Numbered from the stretch's first letter, positions 18,083-26,819 are shown. The stretch: DNA of 64,000 nucleotides from Bradyrhizobium nivariense (GCF_029846715.1 NZ_JARVWW010000017.1:116464-180463), one strand, 5' to 3'. Notes: a model not told the origin generated them from the sequence alone. Numbers and translations: made by a program.

Positions 18083-18796
18083 CACTTGGGCGACGACTTT
18101 CGATGCGTCACGTCGGCTCTGATATTTTCCGATCGGCGAACCACTCGGACTGTCGACCGTGCTTACGCGATAGAGGTTCCACATCTTGTCCTTTGTCGGC
18201 GAGAGTCGATACAGCCGTCCGTTCGTGCGGCAGTGGCAGTCGGGCGATCTCGCTAGCTGTGTCCACTTGCAGTCCGCGCCGGACAGAAGCCGCTGCTCGC
18301 GGGCGATCCGATCCTTCTCTCGTGACTGTTCATATCGTTCTTTTTGCTCGATCCCGAGGCGCTCTTCCTCGCGTTCGACGTGGTCGCGCAAGAGCCCGAT
18401 GATAGCTGGCAGCTCGGTCCCCTCGGCCTTCTCGCGCTCATAAATCGCCAGACAACCTGGCTGGAGCTCTTCTTTCGGATAGGAGAAATAGTCTTCGTCT
18501 TCGAAGGCCCGCATGCGCTGGGTGACGTCCGTCGTTGTCAGGACCGGTCTAGGCATCTCGTTCAGAAAATCGCGCAGATCGTCGAATGGAATCCAGCAGC
18601 CTACGGCTGATTTGACGAGCTTCTCCCGATGTTCATCCCATTTGAGCCAAACGGAGTTGCGGCCGTCGACGACGCGCATGATCTCGTTCGCGAGCACGAT
18701 CACCGCATGCGGTTCCCGAATATGGCGCAAGGAGGGGCTCCGCACATCCTTGAAAAGGAGATGCTTGATAGCTTGTAACCGCTCGTCTTCTGGCAT
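17963..18796 (-). CDS. Hypothetical protein with altered C-terminus
   Basis: About 277 residues from the ATG at 18796, which has AAGGAAGGTG just upstream. The N-terminal 235 residues look like a true protein: an IFxxPL-like LFKDVRSPSLRHI region, VWLKWDEHREKLVKSA, and a long charged helix REEERLGIEQKERYEQ. From about 18082 leftward the frame is antisense to the DUF932 fragment, so the last 40 residues are probably not native. I do not recognise the family. It is likely part of the island's plasmid-like cargo. Confidence 0.5.
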   Translation of the reverse strand: MPEDERLQAIKHLLFKDVRSPSLRHIREPHAVIVLANEIMRVVDGRNSVWLKWDEHREKLVKSAVGCWIPFDDLRDFLNEMPRPVLTTTDVTQRMRAFEDEDYFSYPKEELQPGCLAIYEREKAEGTELPAIIGLLRDHVEREEERLGIEQKERYEQSREKDRIAREQRLLSGADCKWTQLARSPDCHCRTNGRLYRLSPTKDKMWNLYRVSTVDSPSGSPIGKYQSRRDASKVVAQVAYRCAFHRACPAPFGAAARSRVEIRQRQVPLVGGPGEPL

Positions 18797-18862
18797 TTCA
18801 CCTTCCTTGGCTCTCCGGCTCTGCTTCTGGGGCGACCGCCGGTTTCTCGATGGACATTCCAT

Positions 18863-19300
18863 CCTCGGTGATCTGAAGGCGGCCTACCGGACTCCCAAGG
18901 CCCATGCCGTCCAGCCTGCGACGGCGCTTTCTTCGGTCTTCTCTGGACCGAAGGCCGCGATCGCGGCTTTGACAAATGCGCGAATAAACGCGCGCTTGCA
19001 GGACACCGTTCGTCGTTACCGCGCGATCAGGGGGATATGAGGAGCGAGAAGCCCTGAAAGCCTCCTGCAGGTGGAGTACGGGTTATACGTTGAAGCGTAT
19101 TTCGATTTCTGGACGAACCCGCTCCGCGGGAGGGTATCCGCGTTGAGCGCGGCGTATCCCCCTTGAAGCCAGCCCGTGTCTCTGACTGACCCCGGCACCA
19201 CCCGCACAGCGACGTAATCCACCCGATTTCAGAAGCGCTTGCCCCTGACAAGATGGTGTTGCTGCCCGCGCGCAGCGTCCCTTTTGTCAAGGAGTTCGCT
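18863..19300. other. Left flank of the IS91-type element
   Basis: No intact gene. Part of 18797-18990 may be the end of another minus-strand gene, since a short frame there ends just before the start at 18796. The IS91 left end should lie in 19000-19300 but I cannot place it exactly. Confidence 0.4.
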
Positions 19301-20185
19301 ATGACCTCGCTTCGGTTACGCATGATGGAAGACATGCAGGTCCGCAACCTGTCGCGACACACGCAGGATTCGTATTTGCTGCAGGTTTCGCAGTTCGCCC
19401 GGCATTTCGCTAAATCGCCGGCTTTGCTCGGCCCGGAGGATATCCACGCCTACCAGGTCTATTTGACGAACGAGAAGAAGCTGGCGCCACGCTCGGTGCA
19501 GGTGACCGTCGCAGCGCTTCGATTTCTCTACCGCGTCACGCTCGGCCTCGATTGGGATTTCGACCGGATCATTCCGTGCCCAAAGGCGCCAAAGACACTG
19601 GCCGTCATTCTCAGCCCCGAGGAGGTGCTGCACTTCCTTGGCTGCATCGAGAGCTTCAAACACCAGGCGATCCTGACGACATGCTATGCCGCCGGCCTAC
19701 GTATTTCCGAGGCGACCCGGCTGAAGCCTGAGGCTATCGATCGCCAGCGCATGGTGCTGCGCGTCGAGCAGGGCAAGGGACAGAAAGACCGCTACGTCAT
19801 GCTGTCGGCCAGGTTGCTGGAGGTGCTGACGGACTATTGGCGCGCCGTGCGACCAACCGGGGCATGGATGTTTCCCGGTGCCGTTGCTGGAGAACCGATA
19901 TCGACAAGCGCCGTGGATGCCACCTGCCGCCAGGCACATCGGATGTCGAAACTCTCCAAGCCGGTAACACCTCATTCCCTGCGGCACGCATTTGCGGTGC
20001 ACCTGCTCGAAGCTGGAACCGATCTCCGCACCATCCAGCTCCTGCTCGGCCATCGCAGCCTGTCAACGACCGCTCAATATCTGCGGATCGCCACCAACAA
20101 GGTTTGCGCAGCGACGAGCCCGCTTGAACTGCTGCCGCGTCCGATCCCCAAGGCTTCCTCGCCGCCAACGCCCGAACATTTCTGA
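19301..20185 (+). CDS. Tyrosine recombinase of the IS91-type element
   Basis: 294 residues from the ATG at 19301, chosen because AAGGAG lies 6 bases upstream; an earlier ATG at 19253 lacks this. A SAM-like N-terminal domain (QDSYLLQVSQFARHF) precedes the catalytic domain with GLRISEATRL (Arg), HSLRHAFAVHLLEAG (His-x-x-Arg) and LLGHRSLSTTAQYL (His and nucleophile Tyr). All catalytic residues are present, so it may be active. It lies directly upstream of the HUH transposase and probably assists the element's movement or resolution. Confidence 0.88.
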   Translation: MTSLRLRMMEDMQVRNLSRHTQDSYLLQVSQFARHFAKSPALLGPEDIHAYQVYLTNEKKLAPRSVQVTVAALRFLYRVTLGLDWDFDRIIPCPKAPKTLAVILSPEEVLHFLGCIESFKHQAILTTCYAAGLRISEATRLKPEAIDRQRMVLRVEQGKGQKDRYVMLSARLLEVLTDYWRAVRPTGAWMFPGAVAGEPISTSAVDATCRQAHRMSKLSKPVTPHSLRHAFAVHLLEAGTDLRTIQLLLGHRSLSTTAQYLRIATNKVCAATSPLELLPRPIPKASSPPTPEHF

Positions 20186-20196
20186 CGGCCAGCCTC

Positions 20197-21402
20197 ATGG
20201 GCCGCTCAGGTCCGGAGGTCGCGGATATATTCCGTCGCTACGGTGCTGCCTGGCGAGAGCAGCACTGGGCTTCGCTATCGACTGAACGACGCGCAGCTAT
20301 GACTGCCATCGAGCGCTGCCGAACTTCAGCGCTCGGAGGCCATGTCGAACGGTGCGACCGCTGTGGTGAACGACGGATCGCTTACAACAGCTGCCGTTCC
20401 CGCAGTTGCCCCAAGTGCCAGTGGCTCGCCCGAGCGGAATGGATCGAGGCTCGGCGGGAGGAGCTTCTCGATACGCAGTATTTCCACGTCGTCTTCACCG
20501 TTCCCGACGAGATCGCCGCGATTGCCTTCCAGAATGCCGACACGGTCTACAAGATCCTGTTCCACGCGGCCGCCGAGACGTTGCGCACCATCGCTTCCGA
20601 TCGGCGACACCTCGGCGCGGAGATCGGGTTTTTCGCGGTGCTTCACACCTGGGGTCAGAATCTTAGCCATCATCCCCATCTCCACTGCGTCGTGCCCGGC
20701 GGCGGGCTTTCGCCGGACGGGAGCCGCTGGATCGCGTGCCGTCCCGGCTTCTTCCTACCAGTCGCCGTGCTCTCCCGACTCTTCCGGCGATTATTTCTCG
20801 AAGGCCTGCAAAGGGCATTCGATGCCGGTGAGTTGCGATTCTTTTCGGCATTGGAACGGCTGCGCGATCTCGTCGCATTCCGGCGCTATCTGGATCCCGC
20901 CCGCCAGGTCAACTGGGTGGTGTATGCCAAGCCACCCTTCGCGGGCGCTGAGCAGGTTCTGGAATATGTCGGACGCTACACACACCGGGTGGCAATCGCC
21001 AACAACCGGATCGTCGATATCGAGGATGGCAAGGTACGCTTCCGGTGGAAGGACTATCGCAACGACAACCGGCAAAAGGTGATGACGCTCGACGCCGGGG
21101 AGTTCATCCGGCGTTTCCTCGTCCATGTCTTGCCCGAGGGATTTCAGCGCATCCGCTATTACGGTTTCATGGGCAACCGCTACCGCAAGCAAAAGCTCGC
21201 CCGCTGCCGCGAACTCCTCGGAATGCAGCACTCCGATACTCCGGTGAATCCGAAGGAAGGGCGCGATTATCGCGACAAGGTCGAGGAGCTGACCGGGGTT
21301 TCCCTGCGGGAATGTCCCTTTTGCCATCAAGGGCAGATGGTGTGCATCGAGGTGCTCGCGCCCGTTGCGTCACAAGACCCACCTTCTCCGGACACTTCAT
21401 GA
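20197..21402 (+). CDS. IS91-family HUH transposase
   Basis: 401 residues. An N-terminal zinc-binding region (CDRCGERRIAYNSCRSRSCPKC) is followed by the HUH motif HHPHLHCVVPGGGLS, then YVGRYTHRVAIANNRI with the catalytic Tyr, and a C-terminal CPFC-type zinc knuckle. The catalytic set seems intact and length is normal. It nicks one strand and drives rolling-circle transposition. It lies at the end of the CBASS operon, whose last gene points towards it. Confidence 0.92.
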   Translation: MGRSGPEVADIFRRYGAAWREQHWASLSTERRAAMTAIERCRTSALGGHVERCDRCGERRIAYNSCRSRSCPKCQWLARAEWIEARREELLDTQYFHVVFTVPDEIAAIAFQNADTVYKILFHAAAETLRTIASDRRHLGAEIGFFAVLHTWGQNLSHHPHLHCVVPGGGLSPDGSRWIACRPGFFLPVAVLSRLFRRLFLEGLQRAFDAGELRFFSALERLRDLVAFRRYLDPARQVNWVVYAKPPFAGAEQVLEYVGRYTHRVAIANNRIVDIEDGKVRFRWKDYRNDNRQKVMTLDAGEFIRRFLVHVLPEGFQRIRYYGFMGNRYRKQKLARCRELLGMQHSDTPVNPKEGRDYRDKVEELTGVSLRECPFCHQGQMVCIEVLAPVASQDPPSPDTS

Positions 21403-21924
21403 CGGTCGGGATTTTCCAATCATTGATCATCGTTCGTTCTATCTGCCAAGGTAGACAGCAGGCATCCTATTGTCACGCTTCCGACATCGAGCCCTCCAGG
21501 CGCAGGCGTCGCCGGTCTTTCCGACCGGGAGACCATATCTCGATTAGAATCTTTCGCCATGAAGACCGCATCCAGCATCTCCCGCGGCCTCAGCGACAGC
21601 ACCGTCCGCTGGGATGCAGCATCCAATTTCCATAGCGGCACCGGCGCGCTAGGCGGCTTCGTCCAACACGTTTTTAGATTACCGGCGCACTTCACAGCGG
21701 CGCACTTTGAAGCTTCGGTGCCGCGCGCCGCCAATCTAAAAACGCTCTCTATTATGCGCCGCAGCGTATATGGCGTACGGGCGGGGGGGAGTCCCCGAAC
21801 GTTGGCGGTCGATATCCGAAAGTCCTTGTCATCGCCAACCCTAAACTCGTGCTCCGGGTCGATCGGCGCAGAGGCGAGCGCCGAATGGGGGGCGGATGGC
21901 CCAGCCCGAAGGCGCCTCCCGAAC
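21403..21924. other. Region between the IS91 transposase and cap2
   Basis: This is where a cap3 gene would be expected, downstream of cap2. I read all three minus-strand frames and found no JAB-domain metal motif (ExnHxHx10D) and no other family. It holds a palindrome at 21669-21744. Confidence 0.5.
21669..21744. repeat. 76-base palindromic structure
   Basis: A 12-base perfect inverted repeat (CGTTTTTAGATT at 21669-21680 and its reverse complement at 21733-21744) continues inward with 6 of 8 more paired bases, and the interior holds smaller inverted pairs. It could be a hairpin terminator for the cap2 operon, a cruciform, or the end of a mobile element. It does not carry integron attC core sequences. 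Confidence 0.65.
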
Positions 21925-23769
21925 TCAAGCCGCTTCGTCCGCTCGCGCGCCTCCACATGCGGCACATTCCGCTCGTGACCACTGTCGATTGACAATCCTA
22001 GTGCCCGTGTCCCCCTCGCGGTAAGCCAACTCACCGTAAGCCGACAGCCATGACTCACTGAGGCGGCCGCCGAGATTCGCGATGCGACCTTGCGACGTGA
22101 CGAATACCCTGCCGAAAGAATGCGCTGGCGGCTGGAGCACGCAGTCGAGGGCAAGCTCGCTAAGCATCGCGGTCACGTAACTAAGTTCGATCGGACCATA
22201 CGGCTGATAATGAGCACCACACGCCGGCTCTTCCTGATTGGCGTCTCCGCCCTCCGGCCATTCCACAACTTTGAACGACGGCATTCCCGTACGGCCGATG
22301 TGGCATTGTAGGCAGCCGCCAGCCTCGGCGATCGCCACACCGTGTCCGGCGCAAGCATGCGCCTCGGTCCAGCCATACACGATTGGTCGATCTCGTCCCT
22401 GAGCAATATGCCAGCGATTAAGAGCGGACTCAGCTGCCCAGCTTCCCGTAGCAGAAACGATCAAGTCAGCCGCCACCATAAGATCTTGCTCGGTATGAAG
22501 CAGGTGATGCAGGTCGCAATCGCGGTGCTCGATTGTAAGGTGAAGAAAATCAGCCTGTAGGCGCTCAGTCAGCGCCTCGGCCTTATTGCGGCCGACCGCA
22601 GTCGCGCCCAGAGGGTGCCGACCGACGTTCGGCCAGCTGAGCGTATCGTAATCGACTAGAATGAGCCGACCAACGCCAGCTTGCGCCAACGCAAGAGCGA
22701 TCGGGGCACCAACGGATCCACATCCCACTAAGACGACAGTGGCCCGAAGCAAATGCTCCGCCCGAGGGTCGCGATTTCGGCCGTGGATCCAACTCGCGTC
22801 GGCGCGTTGCACCGAGGTTCTGACAACGGGGACGGGCCCGAAGAAACGACTGAGCAGAACCGGCCTCGGCGTGTGGCCGCGTCGAAAGCCTTTGGACAGA
22901 GGCTCAGCCGCCGATCGGACATGGTCCTTTAGGCACTTCGGATTTGGTACCTTGACGCCGATCAGGGCGGCCCCGCCGCGGCCAGTCGCTCCCAGCATGG
23001 CGACGAGATAATCGGGTTCGCCAACAGCAGCATCCTCGAGCACCCCTCTTGATTCATCCCCGATCGCGGCAGCCTCCGCGAGGAGATCTGAAGAAGTCTC
23101 GGGGTAGGCGGCGGGAAGCAGAGGTTCACCAAGCCAGATGAAGGCGGCGACCTCGGTCCTGGTATCCACATTGTCGCCGAAACGGCGACGCACCCACTGT
23201 GCGAGTGAAGCGGCATCCTCGCCGACGACTTCCAACCCTTTTCCTCTCCAAACCTGCACAAGTCTCGATGGCGGCGCAGGAGCGACTAAGCTGTAAAAGT
23301 CTGTTCCTTTCAAATGGGCCTTGTAGGCCCAGTAAGTCAGAAACTCCTCGCGGAAATCGCGTTCGATGATCGAGCCCTCAAGCAGCTCCTCAATGAGTCG
23401 TATCGAGCGGTGAAGCAGGTTTGCGGCGACGGCGGAAGGGTCATCGGGATCATATTCCGCCATGTTCGGCAGCAGACAAAGAATGCCGTCACTCTCGACG
23501 TGCGGCCATGTCATGAAATCTGGATGATCGACGAGCGCGGTCCTGACCGGAACGGTTGGAAAGGCCGCCGTCGCCACCACGTCGACGCGACGCGTTCCGG
23601 AAAAGACCACGCTGACCCGCCACGCCGCGACCCATCGGCGCGAAGGATAGCAAGTGCTGATCGTCGCCTGGTCGAGACGTTCGGGGGCCTGCCCTGTCAG
23701 TTCGCGCAGCGTGGCTTCAAGGCGAAGCGCCGCCTGTCGCCAACGCAGCGGGAGCGTCTTCTCAGGCAT
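21925..23769 (-). CDS. cap2: CBASS Cap2-like E2-E1 fusion protein
   Basis: 614 residues. Residues of about 1-160 are an E2-like domain with PHVESDGILCLL, catalytic Cys98. Residues of about 340-560 are a ThiF/E1 adenylation domain with VVLVGCGSVGAPIALALAQ, VDYDTLSWPNVGRH and NKAEAL; a GGCLQCH segment near 475 may supply the E1 catalytic or zinc Cys. Cap2 activates the C-terminus of the CD-NTase and joins it to a target, which primes second-messenger synthesis on infection. Its start overlaps the CD-NTase end by 8 bases. The usual partner Cap3 (JAB peptidase) is not seen downstream. Confidence 0.88.
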   Translation of the reverse strand: MPEKTLPLRWRQAALRLEATLRELTGQAPERLDQATISTCYPSRRWVAAWRVSVVFSGTRRVDVVATAAFPTVPVRTALVDHPDFMTWPHVESDGILCLLPNMAEYDPDDPSAVAANLLHRSIRLIEELLEGSIIERDFREEFLTYWAYKAHLKGTDFYSLVAPAPPSRLVQVWRGKGLEVVGEDAASLAQWVRRRFGDNVDTRTEVAAFIWLGEPLLPAAYPETSSDLLAEAAAIGDESRGVLEDAAVGEPDYLVAMLGATGRGGAALIGVKVPNPKCLKDHVRSAAEPLSKGFRRGHTPRPVLLSRFFGPVPVVRTSVQRADASWIHGRNRDPRAEHLLRATVVLVGCGSVGAPIALALAQAGVGRLILVDYDTLSWPNVGRHPLGATAVGRNKAEALTERLQADFLHLTIEHRDCDLHHLLHTEQDLMVAADLIVSATGSWAAESALNRWHIAQGRDRPIVYGWTEAHACAGHGVAIAEAGGCLQCHIGRTGMPSFKVVEWPEGGDANQEEPACGAHYQPYGPIELSYVTAMLSELALDCVLQPPAHSFGRVFVTSQGRIANLGGRLSESWLSAYGELAYREGDTGTRIVNRQWSRAECAACGGARADEAA

Positions 23770-24808
23770 GCCGACCGCCGCCAGCGCTGCTGACGGCGGC
23801 GGCCGCTACCGCGGTCTGCGAAAGCAGGCCGGCCGACGTGATGATCGCCGGGGCGGCGACCGCGGCGCGCTGTTCCTCCTCCAGCCGCTCGCTGAAGAAG
23901 GTGGTCGCGAAAACCTTGCCCCAGCACTTTAGCGCACGCTCGCGCGTGCAGTCGTCATCGAAGAGGGGCTGCAAGGTGTCGATCGCCTCGGTCAGCTTAT
24001 CGCGAAAGCAGCGCGCCCGAGCGTCGTCGGGCCCGGTGGTGATATAGTTGTCGGGCGTGACGGGGTGGGCGACTTGGAGATCGCCGTTGAGTCGATTACG
24101 GATTGCGACCATCGTATCGTAGAGCGCTTGATCCTCCCAGTCGTTGTGACGGAATCGCTCGGTCGTGAGTACCGAGATGCCGAAGCCGCTCAGGATGCCG
24201 TCCCGCCAGCTACCGCGGCTGCGTACATATTTTTTGAGGTCTCGATTGATCCGACGGAGCTGAACGCCATCGGCGGACTTCGCGCGTTCGTCCTCGTACC
24301 AGTCCGACACGTCTCGTGCGTCGGATCGCTTCCACCCACTACTCGCTGCCAGCTCGTAATGGATTTCTTCGCCGAAAGCGGTTGATGTCAGCACTCGTCG
24401 ATAGACCGGCAGGTCGACGTGATAGCCCTTTTCGTAAACGACGCGCACGCAATTCGACCGAACCTCGGGCGGCGTCTTGAACTTGCCGTCATCAACGGCG
24501 TTGCGGACCATCTGGCGCGCCTGCAACGAGGTCATCTCCGCCCCGCGATCGCCGACCAAATCTTCCTTCCTAAAGTAGACGCCGTCATCGATGTCGTAGT
24601 CATTGTTGGGATCGCGGGTCATCGTCTTCATGGCGTAGCTGCCTTGCTTGACGAACTCGAGCGGTGCCGGCTTATCCGCTTCAGCAAGCCCGTTGCGGAG
24701 CCGGGTGCGGTTAGCGTTGCGCCGGTCGCGCATCGCGTCCTGCTCGCTCTTCGGCAGGGTCACTTCTTGATCGTGATATGCACGAACATCCTTGGAGCAG
24801 TCGAACAT
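23762..24808 (-). CDS. CBASS CD-NTase (cGAS/DncV-like nucleotidyltransferase)
   Basis: 348 residues. The nucleotidyltransferase motif is QGSYAMKTMT then NNDYDIDDGVYF (GS at 56-57, metal Asp72/Asp74), with the third acidic residue in YHVDLPVY (Asp132). These match DncV-type CD-NTases, which make cyclic di- or trinucleotides when a phage is sensed. The C-terminus ends in a flexible Ala-rich tail and AGGGRHA, which could be the site Cap2 acts on. The gene is 3 bases downstream of capV and overlaps cap2, so it is the core of the operon. Length is in the family range. Confidence 0.92.
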   Translation of the reverse strand: MFDCSKDVRAYHDQEVTLPKSEQDAMRDRRNANRTRLRNGLAEADKPAPLEFVKQGSYAMKTMTRDPNNDYDIDDGVYFRKEDLVGDRGAEMTSLQARQMVRNAVDDGKFKTPPEVRSNCVRVVYEKGYHVDLPVYRRVLTSTAFGEEIHYELAASSGWKRSDARDVSDWYEDERAKSADGVQLRRINRDLKKYVRSRGSWRDGILSGFGISVLTTERFRHNDWEDQALYDTMVAIRNRLNGDLQVAHPVTPDNYITTGPDDARARCFRDKLTEAIDTLQPLFDDDCTRERALKCWGKVFATTFFSERLEEEQRAAVAAPAIITSAGLLSQTAVAAAAVSSAGGGRHA

Positions 24809-24811
24809 CCT

Positions 24812-25960
24812 CTATCCTTTCTGGTCGGAGGCTGCGGGGCGGTCCCAGACCGCTCCTGTGGCCGGCATCGCCGGAAGTTCGGTCATGAGGCGTCGGATCA
24901 TCCGACCATCCTCGCTATTTGCGTCGTCGCAGGAGCTCTTGGTCAGGTCGGCATCCGTATGCGCCTGCGCGATCAGGCGATCCATTGCTTCCGGCCGCGT
25001 GTCGTCGAGCCCCAGGTAAGGCATCATGCTTGCCGGGACAGGCTTGTTGGGGAACCGCACCCTTCGGATCGAGCGCCCACAATTGCTGATGGCGTTCGCC
25101 AAAAGCCGCGCCATGTGATCGAAGGCAAACTCCTGCGCCGAGATGCTGAGCGGCGCAACGTCGGCGCCGAGCGTCCAGTCCAACATCGATCGATGGGCGC
25201 TTTCCGCGTCGAGATGATCTCCTTCGGGACGCGGACAGGTTCCCAGCGAGAAGATCTCAATCGCGCGGTCCGGCGCCGCGATCGTCAGCGCATCGACGAG
25301 CCCGACCATGATAGGGTTGTTGGCCCAGAGACCTCCGTCCGCGAACACTTGCTGTGGCCCGCCCGGCGTGTTCGGATCGTCGATAGCCGCAAGCGAGCGA
25401 TAGATCGGCGCTGCGCTGGTCGCCATGCACACATCCACCAGCGGGTAGCGATCATCGCGAACACCGCTCTTCGGCGTCTTCTTGAATACCCAGGCGCGGT
25501 GTTGGCTCATCAGCACGGCGGGGATTGACAGGGAGATGCCGCGCCCGTCGAAAACATCGCGCATCGTCACAGCGCCGAGGACACCTTGCAGCGCATCGCG
25601 AAGCGCTTTGTCGCCCTCGCGCACGAACCGGCTGCCCTGCGTAGCGCGATAGATCGCGCTGCCTTTCCCGGCGATCCGGTGCGGAAAGATCTTAGGCCCA
25701 TGTTCGCGGTAGAGCGCCACCACCTCGGACATGGGTCGGCCGACCGCGAGAGCACAGCCGACAATCGCCCCGGTGCTCGTGCCAGTAATCAGGTCGAACC
25801 CACGGCCAAGATCGAGCGCCGTCTTACCTCTAATCCGGGCGAATTGGTCGGTCAGGCGAGATAAGAACGCGGCGGTATAAATGCCCCGCATGCCGCCCCC
25901 ATCAAGGCTCAGAACGCGAAAGGGGCGTGCCGTCTGTCGATGTTCCTCAGATATTTCCAT
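24812..25960 (-). CDS. capV: CBASS effector CapV (patatin-like phospholipase)
   Basis: About 382 residues from the ATG at 25960 (a GTG at 25996 is another choice; neither has a strong ribosome site). The patatin signature is complete: oxyanion loop DGGGMRG near 20-26, nucleophile elbow GTSTGA with Ser62, and catalytic Asp in FADGGLWANNP (Asp208). CapV is activated by the CD-NTase product and degrades inner-membrane phospholipids, killing the infected cell. It is upstream of and nearly contiguous with the CD-NTase gene. The protein is soluble with no membrane segment. Confidence 0.9.
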   Translation of the reverse strand: MEISEEHRQTARPFRVLSLDGGGMRGIYTAAFLSRLTDQFARIRGKTALDLGRGFDLITGTSTGAIVGCALAVGRPMSEVVALYREHGPKIFPHRIAGKGSAIYRATQGSRFVREGDKALRDALQGVLGAVTMRDVFDGRGISLSIPAVLMSQHRAWVFKKTPKSGVRDDRYPLVDVCMATSAAPIYRSLAAIDDPNTPGGPQQVFADGGLWANNPIMVGLVDALTIAAPDRAIEIFSLGTCPRPEGDHLDAESAHRSMLDWTLGADVAPLSISAQEFAFDHMARLLANAISNCGRSIRRVRFPNKPVPASMMPYLGLDDTRPEAMDRLIAQAHTDADLTKSSCDDANSEDGRMIRRLMTELPAMPATGAVWDRPAASDQKG

Positions 25961-26073
25961 CCGACGGGCCTTGGTAGCAAAGTAGGGGGCGCTCACACAT
26001 CAATATGGACTTTCTGGCTCGGACGACTTCCGCCTCGGGGAACGGGCCGCGCAACGGCTGCGTCGGCATGTGG

Positions 26074-26295
26074 TTATCCTTTCGGCGGAAAGGGGTCGTT
26101 GCCGTACGAATTCGCGTCCCGGATACGACCGTCAGGACGGTGGATGACGACTTCGCCATGCTCGCGAAGCGCGGTCTCGCGCGCAGCTTCCGTCGCTTCG
26201 GCTTGGGTGTCGTGAGTGGAGCCCACTCGCGACGCGCCTTCGCGGCGTGTGGCCCACCCCGCTTCGTGCGGCACTACATGGATGCGTTTTGACAT
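26074..26295 (-). CDS. DUF2188-family small protein
   Basis: 73 residues. The sequence RIHVVPHEAGWATRREGASR followed by AEATEAARETA and GRIRDANSYGNDPFPPKG is the classical DUF2188 pattern, ending at the conserved FPPKG. The function of the family is unknown. It lies first in the minus-strand run before capV (113 bases from the capV ATG used here), so it may share the CBASS promoter. It may also be a passenger, since DUF2188 genes are common on mobile elements. Confidence 0.82.
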   Translation of the reverse strand: MSKRIHVVPHEAGWATRREGASRVGSTHDTQAEATEAARETALREHGEVVIHRPDGRIRDANSYGNDPFPPKG

Positions 26296-26450
26296 TGCAG
26301 GTTCTTTCGACTCGCGGAGCGCTCACCGGCCAGGATAGAGATTCCCGATTTCAAGCTCGATGTCAACCATTGATCACATTGACATGTAAATAATAAGCAC
26401 ATCATGTTTATAATATTGACATCGGCCGCGATGCAGCGCAAACATCGAGT
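26296..26450. promoter_or_regulatory. Divergent, AT-rich promoter region between the CBASS run and the XRE cluster
   Basis: This 155-base space separates two divergent gene runs and is much more AT-rich than its surroundings near 26370-26425. TTGACAT appears at 26379 and again at 26417, and TATAAT is at 26409-26414. The reverse strand has TTGACA at 26366-26361. A shared operator for the XRE repressor is plausible, but I cannot assign precise promoters: the TATAAT has no well-spaced -35. Confidence 0.5.
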
Positions 26451-26819
26451 ATGGCAGGCGATCCGCTCTATAGGGCGTTCGGGAGTGCCGTTTCGGCCCG
26501 GCGAAAGGCGCTGGGGCTGACGCAGGCGCAACTGGCAAGCAAAGTGAAAATGTCTCGCGCGTCGATCGCCAACATCGAGAGCGGCCGGCAGAACATATTG
26601 CTGCATCATGTCTATGCGCTTGCCGCCGCGCTCGACTTCGCGAAGGTCGCTGACTTGCTGCCGCCATTGCCGCAAAAGTCCATGGGGGAGGAATTGAAGA
26701 TGACGCTGTCGAATCAGGCGCTGTCGAAGCAATCGCTATCGGAACATGCGGGGGCTCAGGTCGCGGACTTGATCACGAGCGCGCTGGCGCCACGTCGCGG
26801 TTCTAAGGTCGGATCGTGA
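26451..26819 (+). CDS. XRE-family HTH repressor
   Basis: 122 residues. Residues of about 10-65 are a lambda-repressor type helix-turn-helix (GLTQAQLASKVKMSRASIANIESGRQ). The rest is a short, polar tail. Its stop overlaps the GTG start of the ImmA/IrrE gene, an arrangement usual for a repressor and the protease that removes it. It probably binds the AT-rich divergent region just upstream, controlling its own run and possibly the CBASS operon. Confidence 0.87.
   Translation: MAGDPLYRAFGSAVSARRKALGLTQAQLASKVKMSRASIANIESGRQNILLHHVYALAAALDFAKVADLLPPLPQKSMGEELKMTLSNQALSKQSLSEHAGAQVADLITSALAPRRGSKVGS

Larger units (their letters stand above)
19301..21402 (+). mobile_element. IS91-type element: tyrosine recombinase plus HUH transposase
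   Basis: Two adjacent genes, a phage-integrase-type recombinase and an HUH single-strand transposase, 11 bases apart. The pair is a known arrangement for some IS91-family elements. These elements move by rolling-circle transposition, make no target duplication and can carry neighbouring DNA. Coordinates cover only the genes; the terIS and oriIS ends were not located. Confidence 0.8.

Noticed and set aside
21669..21744. Possible integron attC site
   Set aside because: The arms CGTTTTTAGATT/AATCTAAAAACG do not contain the GTTRRRY and RYYYAAC cores, and no integron integrase is seen.
21559..21978. Plus-strand frame of 139 codons between the IS91 transposase and cap2
   Set aside because: It crosses the palindrome and overlaps the end of cap2 in antisense; it shows no family features.
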